Part shown: in pieces, positions 1 to 9,034 of the stretch
Position numbering within the stretch: the first letter of the stretch is position 1
Layout: every line of letters begins with the position of its first letter
Assembly: GCA_030612705.1 (NCBI GenBank)
Contig: JAUWNI010000015.1
Span: 1 to 48,170, forward strand
DNA from: Phycisphaerae bacterium
GTDB lineage: Bacteria; Planctomycetota; Phycisphaerae; UBA1845; Fen-1342
Length of the DNA: 48,170 nt
Reading direction: 5' to 3'
The notes under the pieces: model-generated
Database searches by the model: none
The model's input: only the letters and a program-made list of their open reading frames with translations
Told to the model about the DNA's origin: nothing
Program-made: the position numbers and the translations under genes

Positions 1-17
1 CGCGCGGCGCCGGGCGG

Positions 18-74
18 ACTGAAGTCCGCGGGTCCTTAGGTTGAACCCATCAAAGCAACACTGACAGAGCACTA
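18..74 (+). repeat. 57-bp direct repeat, copy A
   Basis: This 57-bp segment recurs at 1963-2019 with 3 mismatches in the same orientation, so the two copies bracket the GT39 gene. It begins with a hairpin of the ACTGAAGT type (stem GCGGAC/GTCCGC, loop TGAA) and ends with CTGACAGAGCACTA. The second half is not palindromic. The function is unknown. Copies on both sides of one gene fit a small repeat unit or the scars of a duplication or cassette insertion. Confidence 0.8.
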
Positions 75-87
75 GGATAGGACGACA

Positions 88-1764
88 TTGAGCAGTCCCA
101 CTACGCCATTGTCGACGAAGGCAACATCACCCGATCCGATCGGCCAACAGACCAACTGGCCGATCCTGATCGTGACGATGGTGCTGTTGATCGCGCCGAT
201 CGTGACGCTTTCGCAAGTCGCGGCCCACAACCGCGTCGACGTCGTCGACGACCAAATGTTCGGCTACTTCGGCTGGCGGATCGCTCACGGTGCCGTTCTT
301 TACGAAGATGTCTGGGACAACAAGCCACCGGGCATTTACTGGATGAACGCCCTCGGGTTTCTGATCGGCGGCGACAGCTACGCCGGCGTGATCTTTTTAT
401 GCTCACTCGCCGCCTGTGTCTCGTTGATCTCCTTCTTCGTCATCTCACTATCGGTTTACTTTCGCGGTGCTGCCGCTGTCGCGACCGTGCTCGCCGCCTT
501 CTATCTCACGCACGGCTTTTTCCAAGGCGGTACCAACCGCACCGAAACGTTCCTGATGGCGTTCGAGCTGACGGCGGTGGCGCTCTATTTCCGCGGCTTC
601 GCGCGCGATCGCTGGTGGAAATGGTTACTGGCCGGCGCCTGTTGCGGCTGTGCGGCACTGTTCAAGCAGGTCGGCCTGGCCGCCTGGGGCACGCTCGGCT
701 TGCACACCATCATTCTCGTCATCATGCGCGACCTGAGCTGGCGCGACGGGCTCAGACGCTGCCTGCTGCTGTTGGGCGGAATGGTCGCGGTCATCGCCGT
801 CGCGGCGATCGTGATCGTCGCGCAGGGCGCCGGCGAACATGCCTATTTCGCGATCTTCGGCTTCAACCGCGCGTATTTCACGACCGGAAACAGCAGCCTG
901 ACCAATCTCGAACTGAACGACTATATGCTCCGGCAGCACATGACCACCGCCCTGCTGCTCCCGGTGCTGATGACGATCACGGCACTGATCCACGCCTTTT
1001 TCTGGCGCGTGCGGCCGAAGGACCGCCCAGCGGACATCGAAGACCAGATCCGCGCCCTCAAGCCGGCCTGCCCGCGTTATATGCTGCTGTTCTTCATCTG
1101 GTACGTCGTCGCGTATTACGGGGCGGCGGTCAGCCCGCATTATTTCCGACATTACCTGCTGCCGACCTTCCCGCCGCTGATGCTGATGTCGGGCTATCTG
1201 ATCAACTTCCTGCGCGGCGAAATCCACCTGACGAAACGCTTGCAGCAGCGGATTTGGGTAACGGCTTGCTTCGTCGCGATGGGCTATTTCGCGCTCGACG
1301 GCCTCCAGTGGCAAAAGGAAGCCCTCAGCAAGGTCTGGGTCTACCGTTTCATCGAAGGCAAGCAGGCCCTGTGGGAAACCGTCGGCGATGCCGTCAAGAG
1401 ACTGTCCGGCCCGAACGACCGCATTCACTGCCAGGGCTACATGCCCGGCGTCTATCTGCACGCCCGCCGACTCAACACGTCGCGTTACACGACTACTGAA
1501 AAGCTCGGCCAGGTCTGGCAGTCCAAGGAGGCCGACGTAATCCGCCACGAGCTGAAGGACCAGTTGGAAGCCGCCCCGCCGATGTTGATGGTGATGAGTG
1601 TCGGCGACTACCTGATGATTCAAGATGCGACGCCGCCCGGCGATCACCCCGATTGGCTGGGTTGGTGGCTGAAAGCTTTTCTGGAGGACAACTACGAACA
1701 GGCGCTCGATATCAGGGAATGTAACGTGCTCATCTTCCGGCGGGTTTCGGCGCGGGCTCTGTAG
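88..1764 (+). CDS. GT39/ArnT-like integral membrane glycosyltransferase
   Basis: A 558-residue polytopic membrane protein. After a short cytoplasmic tail and a first membrane segment (about residues 25-46) comes a periplasmic loop with an acidic pair (Asp54-Asp55 in VVDDQMFGY) and then DNKPPG at 77-82. This layout is typical of GT-C fold enzymes of the PMT/ArnT (GT39) class, which move a sugar from a polyprenyl-phosphate donor to a protein, lipid or glycan. About ten hydrophobic segments and a soluble C-terminal domain follow. The start is TTG at 88, preceded by an AGGATAGG ribosome binding site at 74-81. The stop codon lies inside a palindromic repeat that begins at 1761. The acceptor cannot be told from sequence. 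The family call is fairly secure, the exact activity is not. Confidence 0.8.
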   Translation: MSSPTTPLSTKATSPDPIGQQTNWPILIVTMVLLIAPIVTLSQVAAHNRVDVVDDQMFGYFGWRIAHGAVLYEDVWDNKPPGIYWMNALGFLIGGDSYAGVIFLCSLAACVSLISFFVISLSVYFRGAAAVATVLAAFYLTHGFFQGGTNRTETFLMAFELTAVALYFRGFARDRWWKWLLAGACCGCAALFKQVGLAAWGTLGLHTIILVIMRDLSWRDGLRRCLLLLGGMVAVIAVAAIVIVAQGAGEHAYFAIFGFNRAYFTTGNSSLTNLELNDYMLRQHMTTALLLPVLMTITALIHAFFWRVRPKDRPADIEDQIRALKPACPRYMLLFFIWYVVAYYGAAVSPHYFRHYLLPTFPPLMLMSGYLINFLRGEIHLTKRLQQRIWVTACFVAMGYFALDGLQWQKEALSKVWVYRFIEGKQALWETVGDAVKRLSGPNDRIHCQGYMPGVYLHARRLNTSRYTTTEKLGQVWQSKEADVIRHELKDQLEAAPPMLMVMSVGDYLMIQDATPPGDHPDWLGWWLKAFLEDNYEQALDIRECNVLIFRRVSARAL

Positions 1765-2045
1765 CGTCCGCCCCCCGTGGCGGTCGTCGGATGGCGAAAG
1801 ATTTCCACATTCTACTGCTTTGTCTAGGTTGATTTGATGGGTAGTGTTTCTTTCGAGGCCGTGATAATACTTGAAGAGGGCAGCAATACTCGAAGAGCCG
1901 CGGACTTCAGTCCGCCCGGTCCTTCGGGAATGGTAAATTCCACACCCCCCGGCGCCGCGCGAACTGAAGTCCGCGGCTCCTCAGGTTGAACCCTTCAAAG
2001 CAACACTGACAGAGCACTACGTCCACCACGGGGGGCGGACGCTAC
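1761..2045. repeat. Inverted GTAGCGTCCG repeat arms around a gene-free segment
   Basis: The arms GTAGCGTCCGCCCCCCGTGG at 1761-1780 and its near reverse complement ending GGACGCTAC at 2045 face each other across about 230 bp. The interior holds a palindrome of the TGAA-loop family in reverse orientation (1900-1916) and direct repeat copy B. No credible gene is seen between the GT39 stop and 2055. The same arm sequence recurs throughout the window (5799, 9035, 12508, 34009, 39531, 41310). Confidence 0.7.
1963..2019 (+). repeat. 57-bp direct repeat, copy B
   Basis: Second copy of the element at 18-74 (54 of 57 positions identical by eye). The stem of its hairpin is slightly damaged (GCGAAC instead of GCGGAC) while the downstream CAAAGCAACACTGACAGAGC part is perfectly kept. 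Confidence 0.8.
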
Positions 2046-2054
2046 AGTAGGTCG

Positions 2055-2153
2055 TTAAGCCAATGCCGCTGCGATGAACACGGCAACCGCGCCCAGGATC
2101 AGAAGAAGTCGGATCAAGAATGCCGTGCGATCTATCGAAAGTCTGCGATGCAT
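2055..2153 (-). CDS. Possible 32-residue single-pass membrane peptide
   Basis: This short frame encodes a basic start (MHRRLSIDRTAF) followed by one hydrophobic helix (LIRLLLILGAVAVFIAAALA) and then stops. A strong purine-rich ribosome binding site, GGAGGCGAGGG, lies a few bases upstream of the ATG. A longer in-frame start at 2243 exists but its extra residues look non-coding. The positive-inside charge pattern and good binding site favour a real small protein. The evidence is composition only, and it sits in a repeat-rich spacer, so it may be chance. No function can be proposed. Confidence 0.35.
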   Translation of the reverse strand: MHRRLSIDRTAFLIRLLLILGAVAVFIAAALA

Positions 2154-2310
2154 GTGCCCTCGCCTCCGTGCGGCGGATCGCCAGTAGCTTTGGATCGACA
2201 GCCCGCATGCATATAGACTCTTGACCCCCACTCTTGGTAACAAAAAATCTTCGGGATAAATGCCGGAACCCCTCTCGGCACGAGCCGGGATGCAACCGCT
2301 TCCGGGGCGT

Positions 2311-2343
2311 GGAAAACGGGGGCGGGCCGGAAACCCGCCCCCG
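2311..2343 (-). terminator. Rho-independent terminator of the VIT/VWA gene
   Basis: Just past the stop codon of the minus-strand VIT/VWA gene there is a perfect 9-bp GC stem (GGGGGCGGG at 2318-2326 pairs with CCCGCCCCC at 2334-2342), followed on the minus strand by GTTTT. Position and structure fit an intrinsic terminator. Confidence 0.7.
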
Positions 2344-2358
2344 CGTAGCCGCCTCGTC

Positions 2359-4851
2359 TTAACTCCGGACGGGTTTTACCGAAATAACCGCTTCGAGCTT
2401 GGCCAGGTCTTCGAGCTTGCGGACATCGATCGTACCGATCAGCAGCTTGATGGTCTTGCTCTCGCCGGTCTGGACGAAGCCGAGTTTCTTCAGGGCTTTC
2501 AGCGTCTTTTCCGACGCATCGCTCAGGAAGACCATCACGTCCACTTTGTAATCGACGACCTTCAGCTTGCCGACCGTCAGATTGCCGTCGCGACCTCGCT
2601 TTTCGACTTTCTCCGCCAGATCGCGGAGCGGCTCGGCTAATTTGCTCAACGGCGAAGCTTTCTCTTCTCGTAGATCCAGCCGTTCCTCGACAGAGGATTC
2701 ATTCATCGCAACCCCACCTTGAATATCCAGCCTACGCTTGACGGTCGGCGGCGGAGCAGCCGGTCTACCGGCAATCCCACCGAAGACGTTTCGACCTCCA
2801 CGCCCACGCCCAGCGTGGGCTTTCTTGCCGCCGGCGTATCCGAACGTCTGGAGTTGTCCCATACTTGCGGGCGTTATCCGGTCTCCGAAGATGCCCTCAT
2901 AGCTCACGCCATCCGGCATCTCGACCGGGACGTTGATCGTGGTCGGCTCGCCGCCGACGGTGACGGTCATTTCCTCGACGGCGACGAAGCTGGTGAACTG
3001 CGTCATCAGGCGGAATTCGATGCCGAGATTTGTAATCTCAGATTTCAAATCTTCCGGAAACTCGCCGCGCTGCATCGCGGCCAGATCATGGTTCATCAAG
3101 TGATCGACCTTCGCCCGCGCCCACAGTGACGCCAGGGCGTCGTGATCCGGAGGCTCGCCGGGCAGGCTTACCTCGATGGTCTCCTCGTACGCCCCCGCAC
3201 CGGTATTGCCGCGGAGCGTAATCGTTCCCGCCGCCGGACCGGTCAGGCGCCCGTGAACCATGATAGGCTTGACACTAAACAGATCGGGAATCTGCTTCGG
3301 GTACACGTCGGCGATCGGCAGCGTACCCCAGTCGATCTCGATATGCGTCAGGACCGGCGCCAACACGCGTTCATTGAAGCGATCGACCGCCGCGTCGGCT
3401 TGGCTTTCCAGCGTGACGTACTCGACCTCCCCCCTACCGGCGTGAGCCATCCCGTCGAGCAGGTAGCGGTTGACCGAATTGCCGACGCCGAAGCTGAACA
3501 CGCGCGTCGTGTCGGCGTTTTTCTTGATCTCGTCGATGATTGCCATATCGTTGCCGACGTATCCGTCGGTCATGAAACAGACGATGCGGAGGGCGTCTCC
3601 CTCGCCGGCACCGCGCGTCTGCACCAGAGCGGCGTTGATCGCTTTCATCATCTCCGTCCCCCCGCCACCCTGTTGCGACATCAGCAATGCCTGGGCCGCG
3701 GCACGATTCTCAGCCGTGTTCGGCCGCGGTTCGTCCCACAGGATACAGGTACGCCCGGCGAAGGTAATCAGGTTGAACGTATCGCCCGGGCGCATACTGT
3801 CGATCATCTTCGACATAACATCTTTGGCCTTCTCGATCGGAAAGCCGCGCATCGATCCGGAAACGTCGAGCACGAAGATCAACTCACGCGAGACCAGTTC
3901 CTCCGGCACGACCCGCCGCGGCGGTTGCAGGATCAGCGTGAAGAAGTCGCCGCGCTCGTCGTGATGCGCGAGGAACGCGTCGCCGATCTCGTCCGACGCC
4001 AGGCTGTAACGCAGGATGAAGTCCTTGTTGGGGATGGTGGCCTGGTCCTGCAGTGTGACCATGGCCCGGGTCGTCCCGTCCGCGACAACCTCCACCTCAT
4101 GAAGCGTGCTCTCAAGACCATGCAGCTCCATGCCGGCGTCGATCCGGACGGTCAGACTGATGTCATGACCGGCGCGGGTGCCCTTCGGCGTCACCGGCGG
4201 CGTTATCCTGTGGGCGTCGGGGACTTGCGGCGTCGGCGTACCGGTGGTCATCGGTGCTGGTGCGGTTCCACCGCCGGGGATGTAACGTGGACCGACCACC
4301 ATCGGGAAAACCCATTCGAAAACGCCGTCTTCGTATTTCAGCGTCTCGACGTAGCTGATCTCGATTTCGACCTGCACCCCCGGCTCGATGTTCGCGACCG
4401 ATTGCGTGAAGATGTTCGGTCGCTCCTGATCGAGCAGGCTGGCAACGTGTCCGGCCGCCTTGGCCTGCTCATAAATCTCGCGAGCCTCGGACCGTTCCTT
4501 GATCTGCCCGATGATCCGTCGATCGCCGACGATCATCACCATGTCATCGACGGCGGCGTCTTGCGGCAGTGGAAAGACGTAGACGGCTTCGATTTTCTTA
4601 TCGAGCGGATTGTGGAAGATTTGCTTAACAGTCGTGCGGGCGACAAAGCCGACGATGTCCGCCTCGACGTCGGTGTGCTTGAGGGGGCAGACCATGACCT
4701 GCTCCCCCTCCTCGCCGATGATCTGCAACTCGCCCGGCGGGATACGCGACTCCCCCACCGCCGTTGCCGGTGACAATAAACCGATAATTCCGCCGACCAA
4801 ACCCAACAAGCCCACAGCGCCTATGCCATTACGAATTCGGGTGATTTTCAT
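2359..4851 (-). CDS. Secreted VIT and von Willebrand factor A domain protein
   Basis: An 830-residue protein resembling inter-alpha-trypsin inhibitor heavy chains. It has a signal peptide or N-terminal anchor (GAVGLLGLVGGIIGLL), a VIT domain over about residues 40-190 (KQIFHNPLDKKIEAVYVFPL, AREIYEQAKAAGHVASLL), and a VWA domain from about 320 with an intact MIDAS motif DVSGS near 325 that should bind a divalent metal. A Gly/Arg-rich linker (AGRGRGGRNVFGG) and a C-terminal region with a predicted alpha/beta segment follow. The ATG at 4851 was chosen over starts at 4857 and 4947 because GAGG lies 8 bases before it and the signal sequence follows directly. Such proteins usually mediate adhesion or protein assembly at the cell surface; the partner is unknown. 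It is followed by its own terminator and appears monocistronic. Confidence 0.85.
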   Translation of the reverse strand: MKITRIRNGIGAVGLLGLVGGIIGLLSPATAVGESRIPPGELQIIGEEGEQVMVCPLKHTDVEADIVGFVARTTVKQIFHNPLDKKIEAVYVFPLPQDAAVDDMVMIVGDRRIIGQIKERSEAREIYEQAKAAGHVASLLDQERPNIFTQSVANIEPGVQVEIEISYVETLKYEDGVFEWVFPMVVGPRYIPGGGTAPAPMTTGTPTPQVPDAHRITPPVTPKGTRAGHDISLTVRIDAGMELHGLESTLHEVEVVADGTTRAMVTLQDQATIPNKDFILRYSLASDEIGDAFLAHHDERGDFFTLILQPPRRVVPEELVSRELIFVLDVSGSMRGFPIEKAKDVMSKMIDSMRPGDTFNLITFAGRTCILWDEPRPNTAENRAAAQALLMSQQGGGGTEMMKAINAALVQTRGAGEGDALRIVCFMTDGYVGNDMAIIDEIKKNADTTRVFSFGVGNSVNRYLLDGMAHAGRGEVEYVTLESQADAAVDRFNERVLAPVLTHIEIDWGTLPIADVYPKQIPDLFSVKPIMVHGRLTGPAAGTITLRGNTGAGAYEETIEVSLPGEPPDHDALASLWARAKVDHLMNHDLAAMQRGEFPEDLKSEITNLGIEFRLMTQFTSFVAVEEMTVTVGGEPTTINVPVEMPDGVSYEGIFGDRITPASMGQLQTFGYAGGKKAHAGRGRGGRNVFGGIAGRPAAPPPTVKRRLDIQGGVAMNESSVEERLDLREEKASPLSKLAEPLRDLAEKVEKRGRDGNLTVGKLKVVDYKVDVMVFLSDASEKTLKALKKLGFVQTGESKTIKLLIGTIDVRKLEDLAKLEAVISVKPVRS

Positions 4852-5009
4852 GAGCATTTCCTCGCAGAATACGTGGTTCGGTTGTCTATTCTCCCGTTTT
4901 GACGCGCCCCGCAAGAGAAAGTTCCCGCAAATTTCGGGACAATACAATCAACCAACGGCCGGCACATGTAGCACAGCGCGGCCGTTGGCCGCAACCAAAG
5001 AGGCATGGG

Positions 5010-5044
5010 GATTGACGATTGAAGATTGACGATTGGGGATTATT
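5010..5044. repeat. Iterated GATTGACGATTGAAGATTG repeat
   Basis: A run of imperfect 7-8 base units ending in GATTGGGGATT. A related run occurs in the opposite orientation at 41453-41489. It lies in the 480-bp spacer between the VIT/VWA gene start and acpS, where I see no gene. Confidence 0.6.
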
Positions 5045-5086
5045 GCTGGGCTGCGCCGTTGAGATCACCTACTTTGAACTCTGGAC

Positions 5087-5170
5087 GGGGGGTGGCACGG
5101 TCAAGCGAAGCTTGGCCGTGGTTGGCGCTCAACACGCTCGGCATGGCTGCGCCAGACCGTGCCACCCCCC
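5087..5170. repeat. Perfect 16-bp inverted repeat hairpin element
   Basis: The arm GGGGGGTGGCACGGTC (5087-5102) pairs without mismatch with GACCGTGCCACCCCCC (5155-5170). The 52-base interior contains a further small hairpin (GTCAAGC-GAA-GCTTGGC). The element sits upstream of acpS and has no coding content. Confidence 0.75.
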
Positions 5171-5331
5171 GCGGCGTGAAAAAATCTTCGCGGGAAGCGA
5201 AGAAAACCATCGTTAGTAGTACAGCCGCCCCCGGCTATGATGGTTCGGCCGGCGAGGCGTTGGTCGCTACTTTCGTTGGACACGGAGACCCGACGCTACA
5301 GGCATATGTCGTCTTCGACTACACTGGTCGC

Positions 5332-5721
5332 ATGGAAATCATCTCGCAAGGCATCGATATCGTCGTCTGCGCGCGGGTCGAGCGCATCTGGCATGACCAC
5401 GGCAAGTCGTTCCTTGACCGCATCTACACTCCAGCCGAGCAGGATTATTGCGTCAATTGCAAGATACCGGTCGTGCGTCTGTCGGGCCGCTTCGCCGCCA
5501 AGGAGGCGGTGCTCAAAGCCCTCGGCACCGGCTGGCGTGGCGGAATCGAGTTCCGCGACATTGAAACGCTGCCCGACCCGCTCGGCAAGCCACTGGTAAT
5601 GCTGCACCGCAAGACCGCCGATCTGGCTCGCACGCTCGGGATTGATCACATGCTGGTATCGATCTCACACGCCGGCGAGTATGCCGTCGCCTCGGCCATC
5701 GCGATCGGCAACGCGAAGTGA
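5332..5721 (+). CDS. acpS: Holo-[acyl-carrier-protein] synthase
   Basis: A 129-residue AcpS-type phosphopantetheinyl transferase, which moves 4'-phosphopantetheine from CoA to the serine of acyl carrier protein for fatty acid synthesis. It shows the two family signatures: GIDIVVCARVERI near the start, with the metal-binding Asp, and FAAKEAVLKALGTGW in the middle, with the catalytic Glu and Lys. The C-terminal VSISHAGEYAVASAIA is also typical. Length matches the family. The frame is open further upstream to 5026 but the extra residues are repeat-derived, so the ATG before EIISQGIDIV is preferred although its ribosome binding site is weak. It stands alone, with no fatty acid synthesis genes next to it. 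Confidence 0.92.
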   Translation: MEIISQGIDIVVCARVERIWHDHGKSFLDRIYTPAEQDYCVNCKIPVVRLSGRFAAKEAVLKALGTGWRGGIEFRDIETLPDPLGKPLVMLHRKTADLARTLGIDHMLVSISHAGEYAVASAIAIGNAK

Positions 5722-5798
5722 CGCGATTGCATCATGTTATGATTGCTGACAGGAAGCACACGCGAGGGATCCAACAACCTCGGCAGCGCCCACAGACC

Positions 5799-5871
5799 GT
5801 AGCGGCCGACCCCCGTGTCGGCCGTGGAACGTCGGCTTCATCCGACGTCCGGCACGGGGGCTGGACGCTAC
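5799..5871. repeat. GTAGCG...CGCTAC palindromic repeat, full copy
   Basis: A 73-bp imperfect palindrome from GTAGCGGCCGACCCCCGTGT to GGACGCTAC, followed by CATGACTTTT. The same element lies in reverse at 9035-9108, and the CTACATGACTTTT edge recurs at 41336-41348. The spacer 5722-6150 holds no gene besides this element; the promoter of the histidine kinase must lie in its right part, but no convincing boxes were seen. Confidence 0.75.
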
Positions 5872-6150
5872 ATGACTTTTGCGGCGGCTAAGGACGTCGA
5901 GGAGCGTGACAATCGGAGCACTATGCGCCAACAAAATTGTCGCACGCGCCACAACTTTCAAAAAACCGATAAAAATGTGACGATAGAACATTTGCGTGAT
6001 AGACTTACCCTAGTGGCTGTCACTGTGTGATCGTCGCCAGTTGGGCGCAATATCAGTGTCTATGACACGCACTGTCGGTGGCGCGGCAGGGGCTGGTAGT
6101 ATGAGATGATCGTGCAACGTCCCCTGGGGGGGAGGGTGGAGTGTGTTGTC

Positions 6151-8847
6151 ATGTCAACCACGCCGCTGGGTGTAGGTCTATCGCAAGCAAAGCGGCAAGA
6201 GGATTTCAAAAGTCGCTTCTGGGTTTTGATGGTGCTTGCCTTGACGGCGGCGTTTCCCGCTTGGGGACAACACCGGCAAGACCCGGTCAAGATCGGCGTG
6301 TTGGCCAAGCGGGGCACCGAGAAGTGCCTGGAACAGTGGAATCCGACGGCCGAATACCTAACGAGAGAGATACCCAGCTTCTCCTTCACGATTGTCCCGC
6401 TCGACTTTGACGAAATCTATCCGGCCGTCGAGCGCGGCGAGGTGGATTTCATTCTTGCCAATTCTTCCTTCTATGTGGGGCTTGAGCGGCTTCATGGCGC
6501 CGGTCGCATCGTCACGCTGAAAAACCTATGCTCGGGTAGAGCATGCACGGTTTTCGCCGGGGTGATTTTCTGCAAAGTCGACCGCAAGGATATCGAACGC
6601 CTAAACGATCTCAAGGGTAAGACCTTCATGGCCGTCAATGACAATTGCCTCGGCGGATGGCGGATGGCCTGGCGGGAGATGAAAGAGCACGGCATCGACC
6701 CATGGCGAGACTTCGCCGACTTGCGCTTCGGGGGTACGTACGATGCGGTCGTCTATGCGGTACGCGACGGCATAGTCGACGCCGGCAACGTCCGAACCGA
6801 CATGCTGGAACGTATGGAACAGGAAGGCGCGATCCGCCTGGATGAATTCCGGGTGATTCACGACCAGAGCGGCGAAAAAGCCCATCTGCCTTTCGTACAC
6901 TCCACGCGTGCCTATCCCGAATGGCCGCTGGCCAAAGTCCAACACACCTCCGACGAACTGGCGGAAAATGTCGCCGCCGCCTTGATGAAGATGTCGTCGG
7001 ACAGCCCGGCGGCCAAGGCCGCGAATTGTGCCGGCTGGACGGTTCCTCTCAACTATCAGCCGGTGCACGAATGTCTCATGGAGCTTCGCGCAACACCCTA
7101 TGAAGATTATGGAAAAGTAACATTCGCCGATATTCTCAAGCGCTACTGGCTTTGGCTCATTGTGATTGCCGTCTTTCTGGCGGCGATGGCCGTCACGATC
7201 GTCCGGGTGCTGCGCCTCAATCGCGACCAGCATCGCCTCGGTGCGGAGTTGGAGAGCGAATTGTCCGAGCACAGGCGTACCGAGAATGATCTGCGCGAAA
7301 CGCGCGATTTCCTCGAAAACCTGATCAAGTACGCAAATGCCCCGATCATCGTCTGGAACCCGGTTTCACGCATCACCCGGTTCAACCACGCTTTCGAGCG
7401 CCTGACGGGGTACAACGCCGACGAGGTCATCGGACGGGAAGTGTGCCTGCTCTTCCCGGAGCAAAGCAAGGAAGAATCACTGTGTAAAATCGCCCGCACG
7501 GCCGGCGGCGAATACTGGGAGACGGTCGAGATACCAATTCGGTGCAAGAACGGCGAGATGCGATCCACGCTCTGGAATTCGGCGAATATCTATTCTGAAG
7601 ACGGCACGACACTCCTGGCCACGATTGCCCAGGGCCTGGACATCACCAAGCAGAAGCGCGCCGAGGAAACGAAGACCATACTCGAAGCCCAGCTTCGCCA
7701 GGCCCAGAAAATGGAAGCAGTCGGTCAACTCGCCGGCGGAGTCGCCCACGATTTCAACAACATCCTGACCGCCATCCTCGGCAACGTCGAGCTGATGCAG
7801 ACAGAACTACAGGCGGAGCTTCCGGCCGACGATTCACTGGTAACCGGACTGGCGCAGATCGACCGCGCCGGAAAACGTGCCGCCTCACTGACACGTCAAC
7901 TCCTGGCGTTCAGCCGTCAGCAGGTATTCAAACCGCAACTGCTCGAGTTGAACCAGCTCATCCGTGATATCGAGGGCATGCTCCGCAACCTTCTCGATGC
8001 GCGGATCGAATTCGAGTTTTCGCTCGAACCGGGCTTGGCACATGTCCTCGCGGACGCGGTTCAAATCGAGCAAATCCTCATGAACCTCGTCCTTAACGCC
8101 CGCGACGCCATGCCGACCGGCGGCAAGTTGACGGTCGAAACCGCGAACGTCTTCCTCGATGAATCCTACGTCAACTCGCACGCCGGCGCAAACCACGGCC
8201 CTCATATCATGATCGCCGTCAGCGACACCGGCGACGGCATGGACAAACCGACGCGCGAACGCATCTTCGAGCCCTTCTTCACGACCAAACCACTCGGGCG
8301 CGGTACCGGACTAGGGCTTTCGACGATCTACGGCATCGTCCAGCAGACCAAGGGCTCTATTACGGTCGACAGCGAAGTCGATCGCGGCACAACCTTTAAG
8401 ATCTATCTGCCCGCCGTGGACTCGCCGGCCGTTGTACCAGCCGAGCAGCCTGACGAATCACGACTGGATGGGCAGGAAACCGTTATGGTTTGCGAGGATG
8501 AGGAAAGCGTCCGAACGCTGGCCTGCCGAATTCTCGAACGAGGGGGTTACACACCGCTCGCGGCGGAAAGCGGCTCTCAGGCACTCGATATCGCTATGAG
8601 CCACGCGGGGCCGATCCACATACTGGTTACGGACGTGGTCATGCCCGGCATGAACGGCCCGAGACTTGCCGAAAAGCTTTGCGCGACACGCCCCGATACG
8701 AAAGTCCTCTTTATCTCCGGCTATACCGGTAATGCTCCCGTTACAATGGACGTGCTTCCCGAAGACGTCGAGTTCCTAGAAAAGCCCTTCAGCCTGCGCA
8801 GCTTGTTGGGAAAGGTCCGCAGAGTGCTGGATAGTGTGGAACACTGA
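6151..8847 (+). CDS. Hybrid sensor histidine kinase with PhnD-like sensor, PAS and receiver domains
   Basis: An 898-residue membrane sensor. The N-terminal signal/anchor ends near AFPAWGQ. A periplasmic PhnD-like solute-binding domain follows (about residues 35-315; KIGVLAKRGTEKCLEQW, GEVDFILANSSFYVGLERL), of the kind seen in TtrS-type tetrathionate sensors and phosphonate-binding proteins. Then come one membrane helix (about 331-352), a PAS domain, a HisKA domain with phospho-acceptor His533 in GGVAHDFNNI, a HATPase domain (NLVLNARDAM, SDTGDGMD, GRGTGLGLSTIYG) and a C-terminal receiver with Asp828 in TDVVMPGMNG. The start at 6151 has GGAG 9 bases upstream; the longer frame from 6106 lacks a good site. 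No partner response regulator or transport gene is adjacent, so it is an orphan and the ligand is unknown. Confidence 0.88.
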   Translation: MSTTPLGVGLSQAKRQEDFKSRFWVLMVLALTAAFPAWGQHRQDPVKIGVLAKRGTEKCLEQWNPTAEYLTREIPSFSFTIVPLDFDEIYPAVERGEVDFILANSSFYVGLERLHGAGRIVTLKNLCSGRACTVFAGVIFCKVDRKDIERLNDLKGKTFMAVNDNCLGGWRMAWREMKEHGIDPWRDFADLRFGGTYDAVVYAVRDGIVDAGNVRTDMLERMEQEGAIRLDEFRVIHDQSGEKAHLPFVHSTRAYPEWPLAKVQHTSDELAENVAAALMKMSSDSPAAKAANCAGWTVPLNYQPVHECLMELRATPYEDYGKVTFADILKRYWLWLIVIAVFLAAMAVTIVRVLRLNRDQHRLGAELESELSEHRRTENDLRETRDFLENLIKYANAPIIVWNPVSRITRFNHAFERLTGYNADEVIGREVCLLFPEQSKEESLCKIARTAGGEYWETVEIPIRCKNGEMRSTLWNSANIYSEDGTTLLATIAQGLDITKQKRAEETKTILEAQLRQAQKMEAVGQLAGGVAHDFNNILTAILGNVELMQTELQAELPADDSLVTGLAQIDRAGKRAASLTRQLLAFSRQQVFKPQLLELNQLIRDIEGMLRNLLDARIEFEFSLEPGLAHVLADAVQIEQILMNLVLNARDAMPTGGKLTVETANVFLDESYVNSHAGANHGPHIMIAVSDTGDGMDKPTRERIFEPFFTTKPLGRGTGLGLSTIYGIVQQTKGSITVDSEVDRGTTFKIYLPAVDSPAVVPAEQPDESRLDGQETVMVCEDEESVRTLACRILERGGYTPLAAESGSQALDIAMSHAGPIHILVTDVVMPGMNGPRLAEKLCATRPDTKVLFISGYTGNAPVTMDVLPEDVEFLEKPFSLRSLLGKVRRVLDSVEH

Positions 8848-9034
8848 TCGCGCTTTGGCCTGCGAACCCGTCACAACCGGGGACGGCTGTGCCACACAAA
8901 TGTAGCGGCCGGCGCCTCGCCGGCCGGGGATGGTTGGAAACACTCACGCGAACCGAAAGGCCTGCGAGGCGCGGACCACTGAAACACTTTCGTTCTCTGC
9001 CTCTTGGCGCTCTTGGAGTCTTGGCGGAAATCAT

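Noticed and set aside
3142-4773. 543-codon plus-strand frame opposite the VIT/VWA gene
   Set aside because: The minus strand has signal peptide, VIT and MIDAS motifs; the plus frame is composition-driven and has no protein-like pattern.
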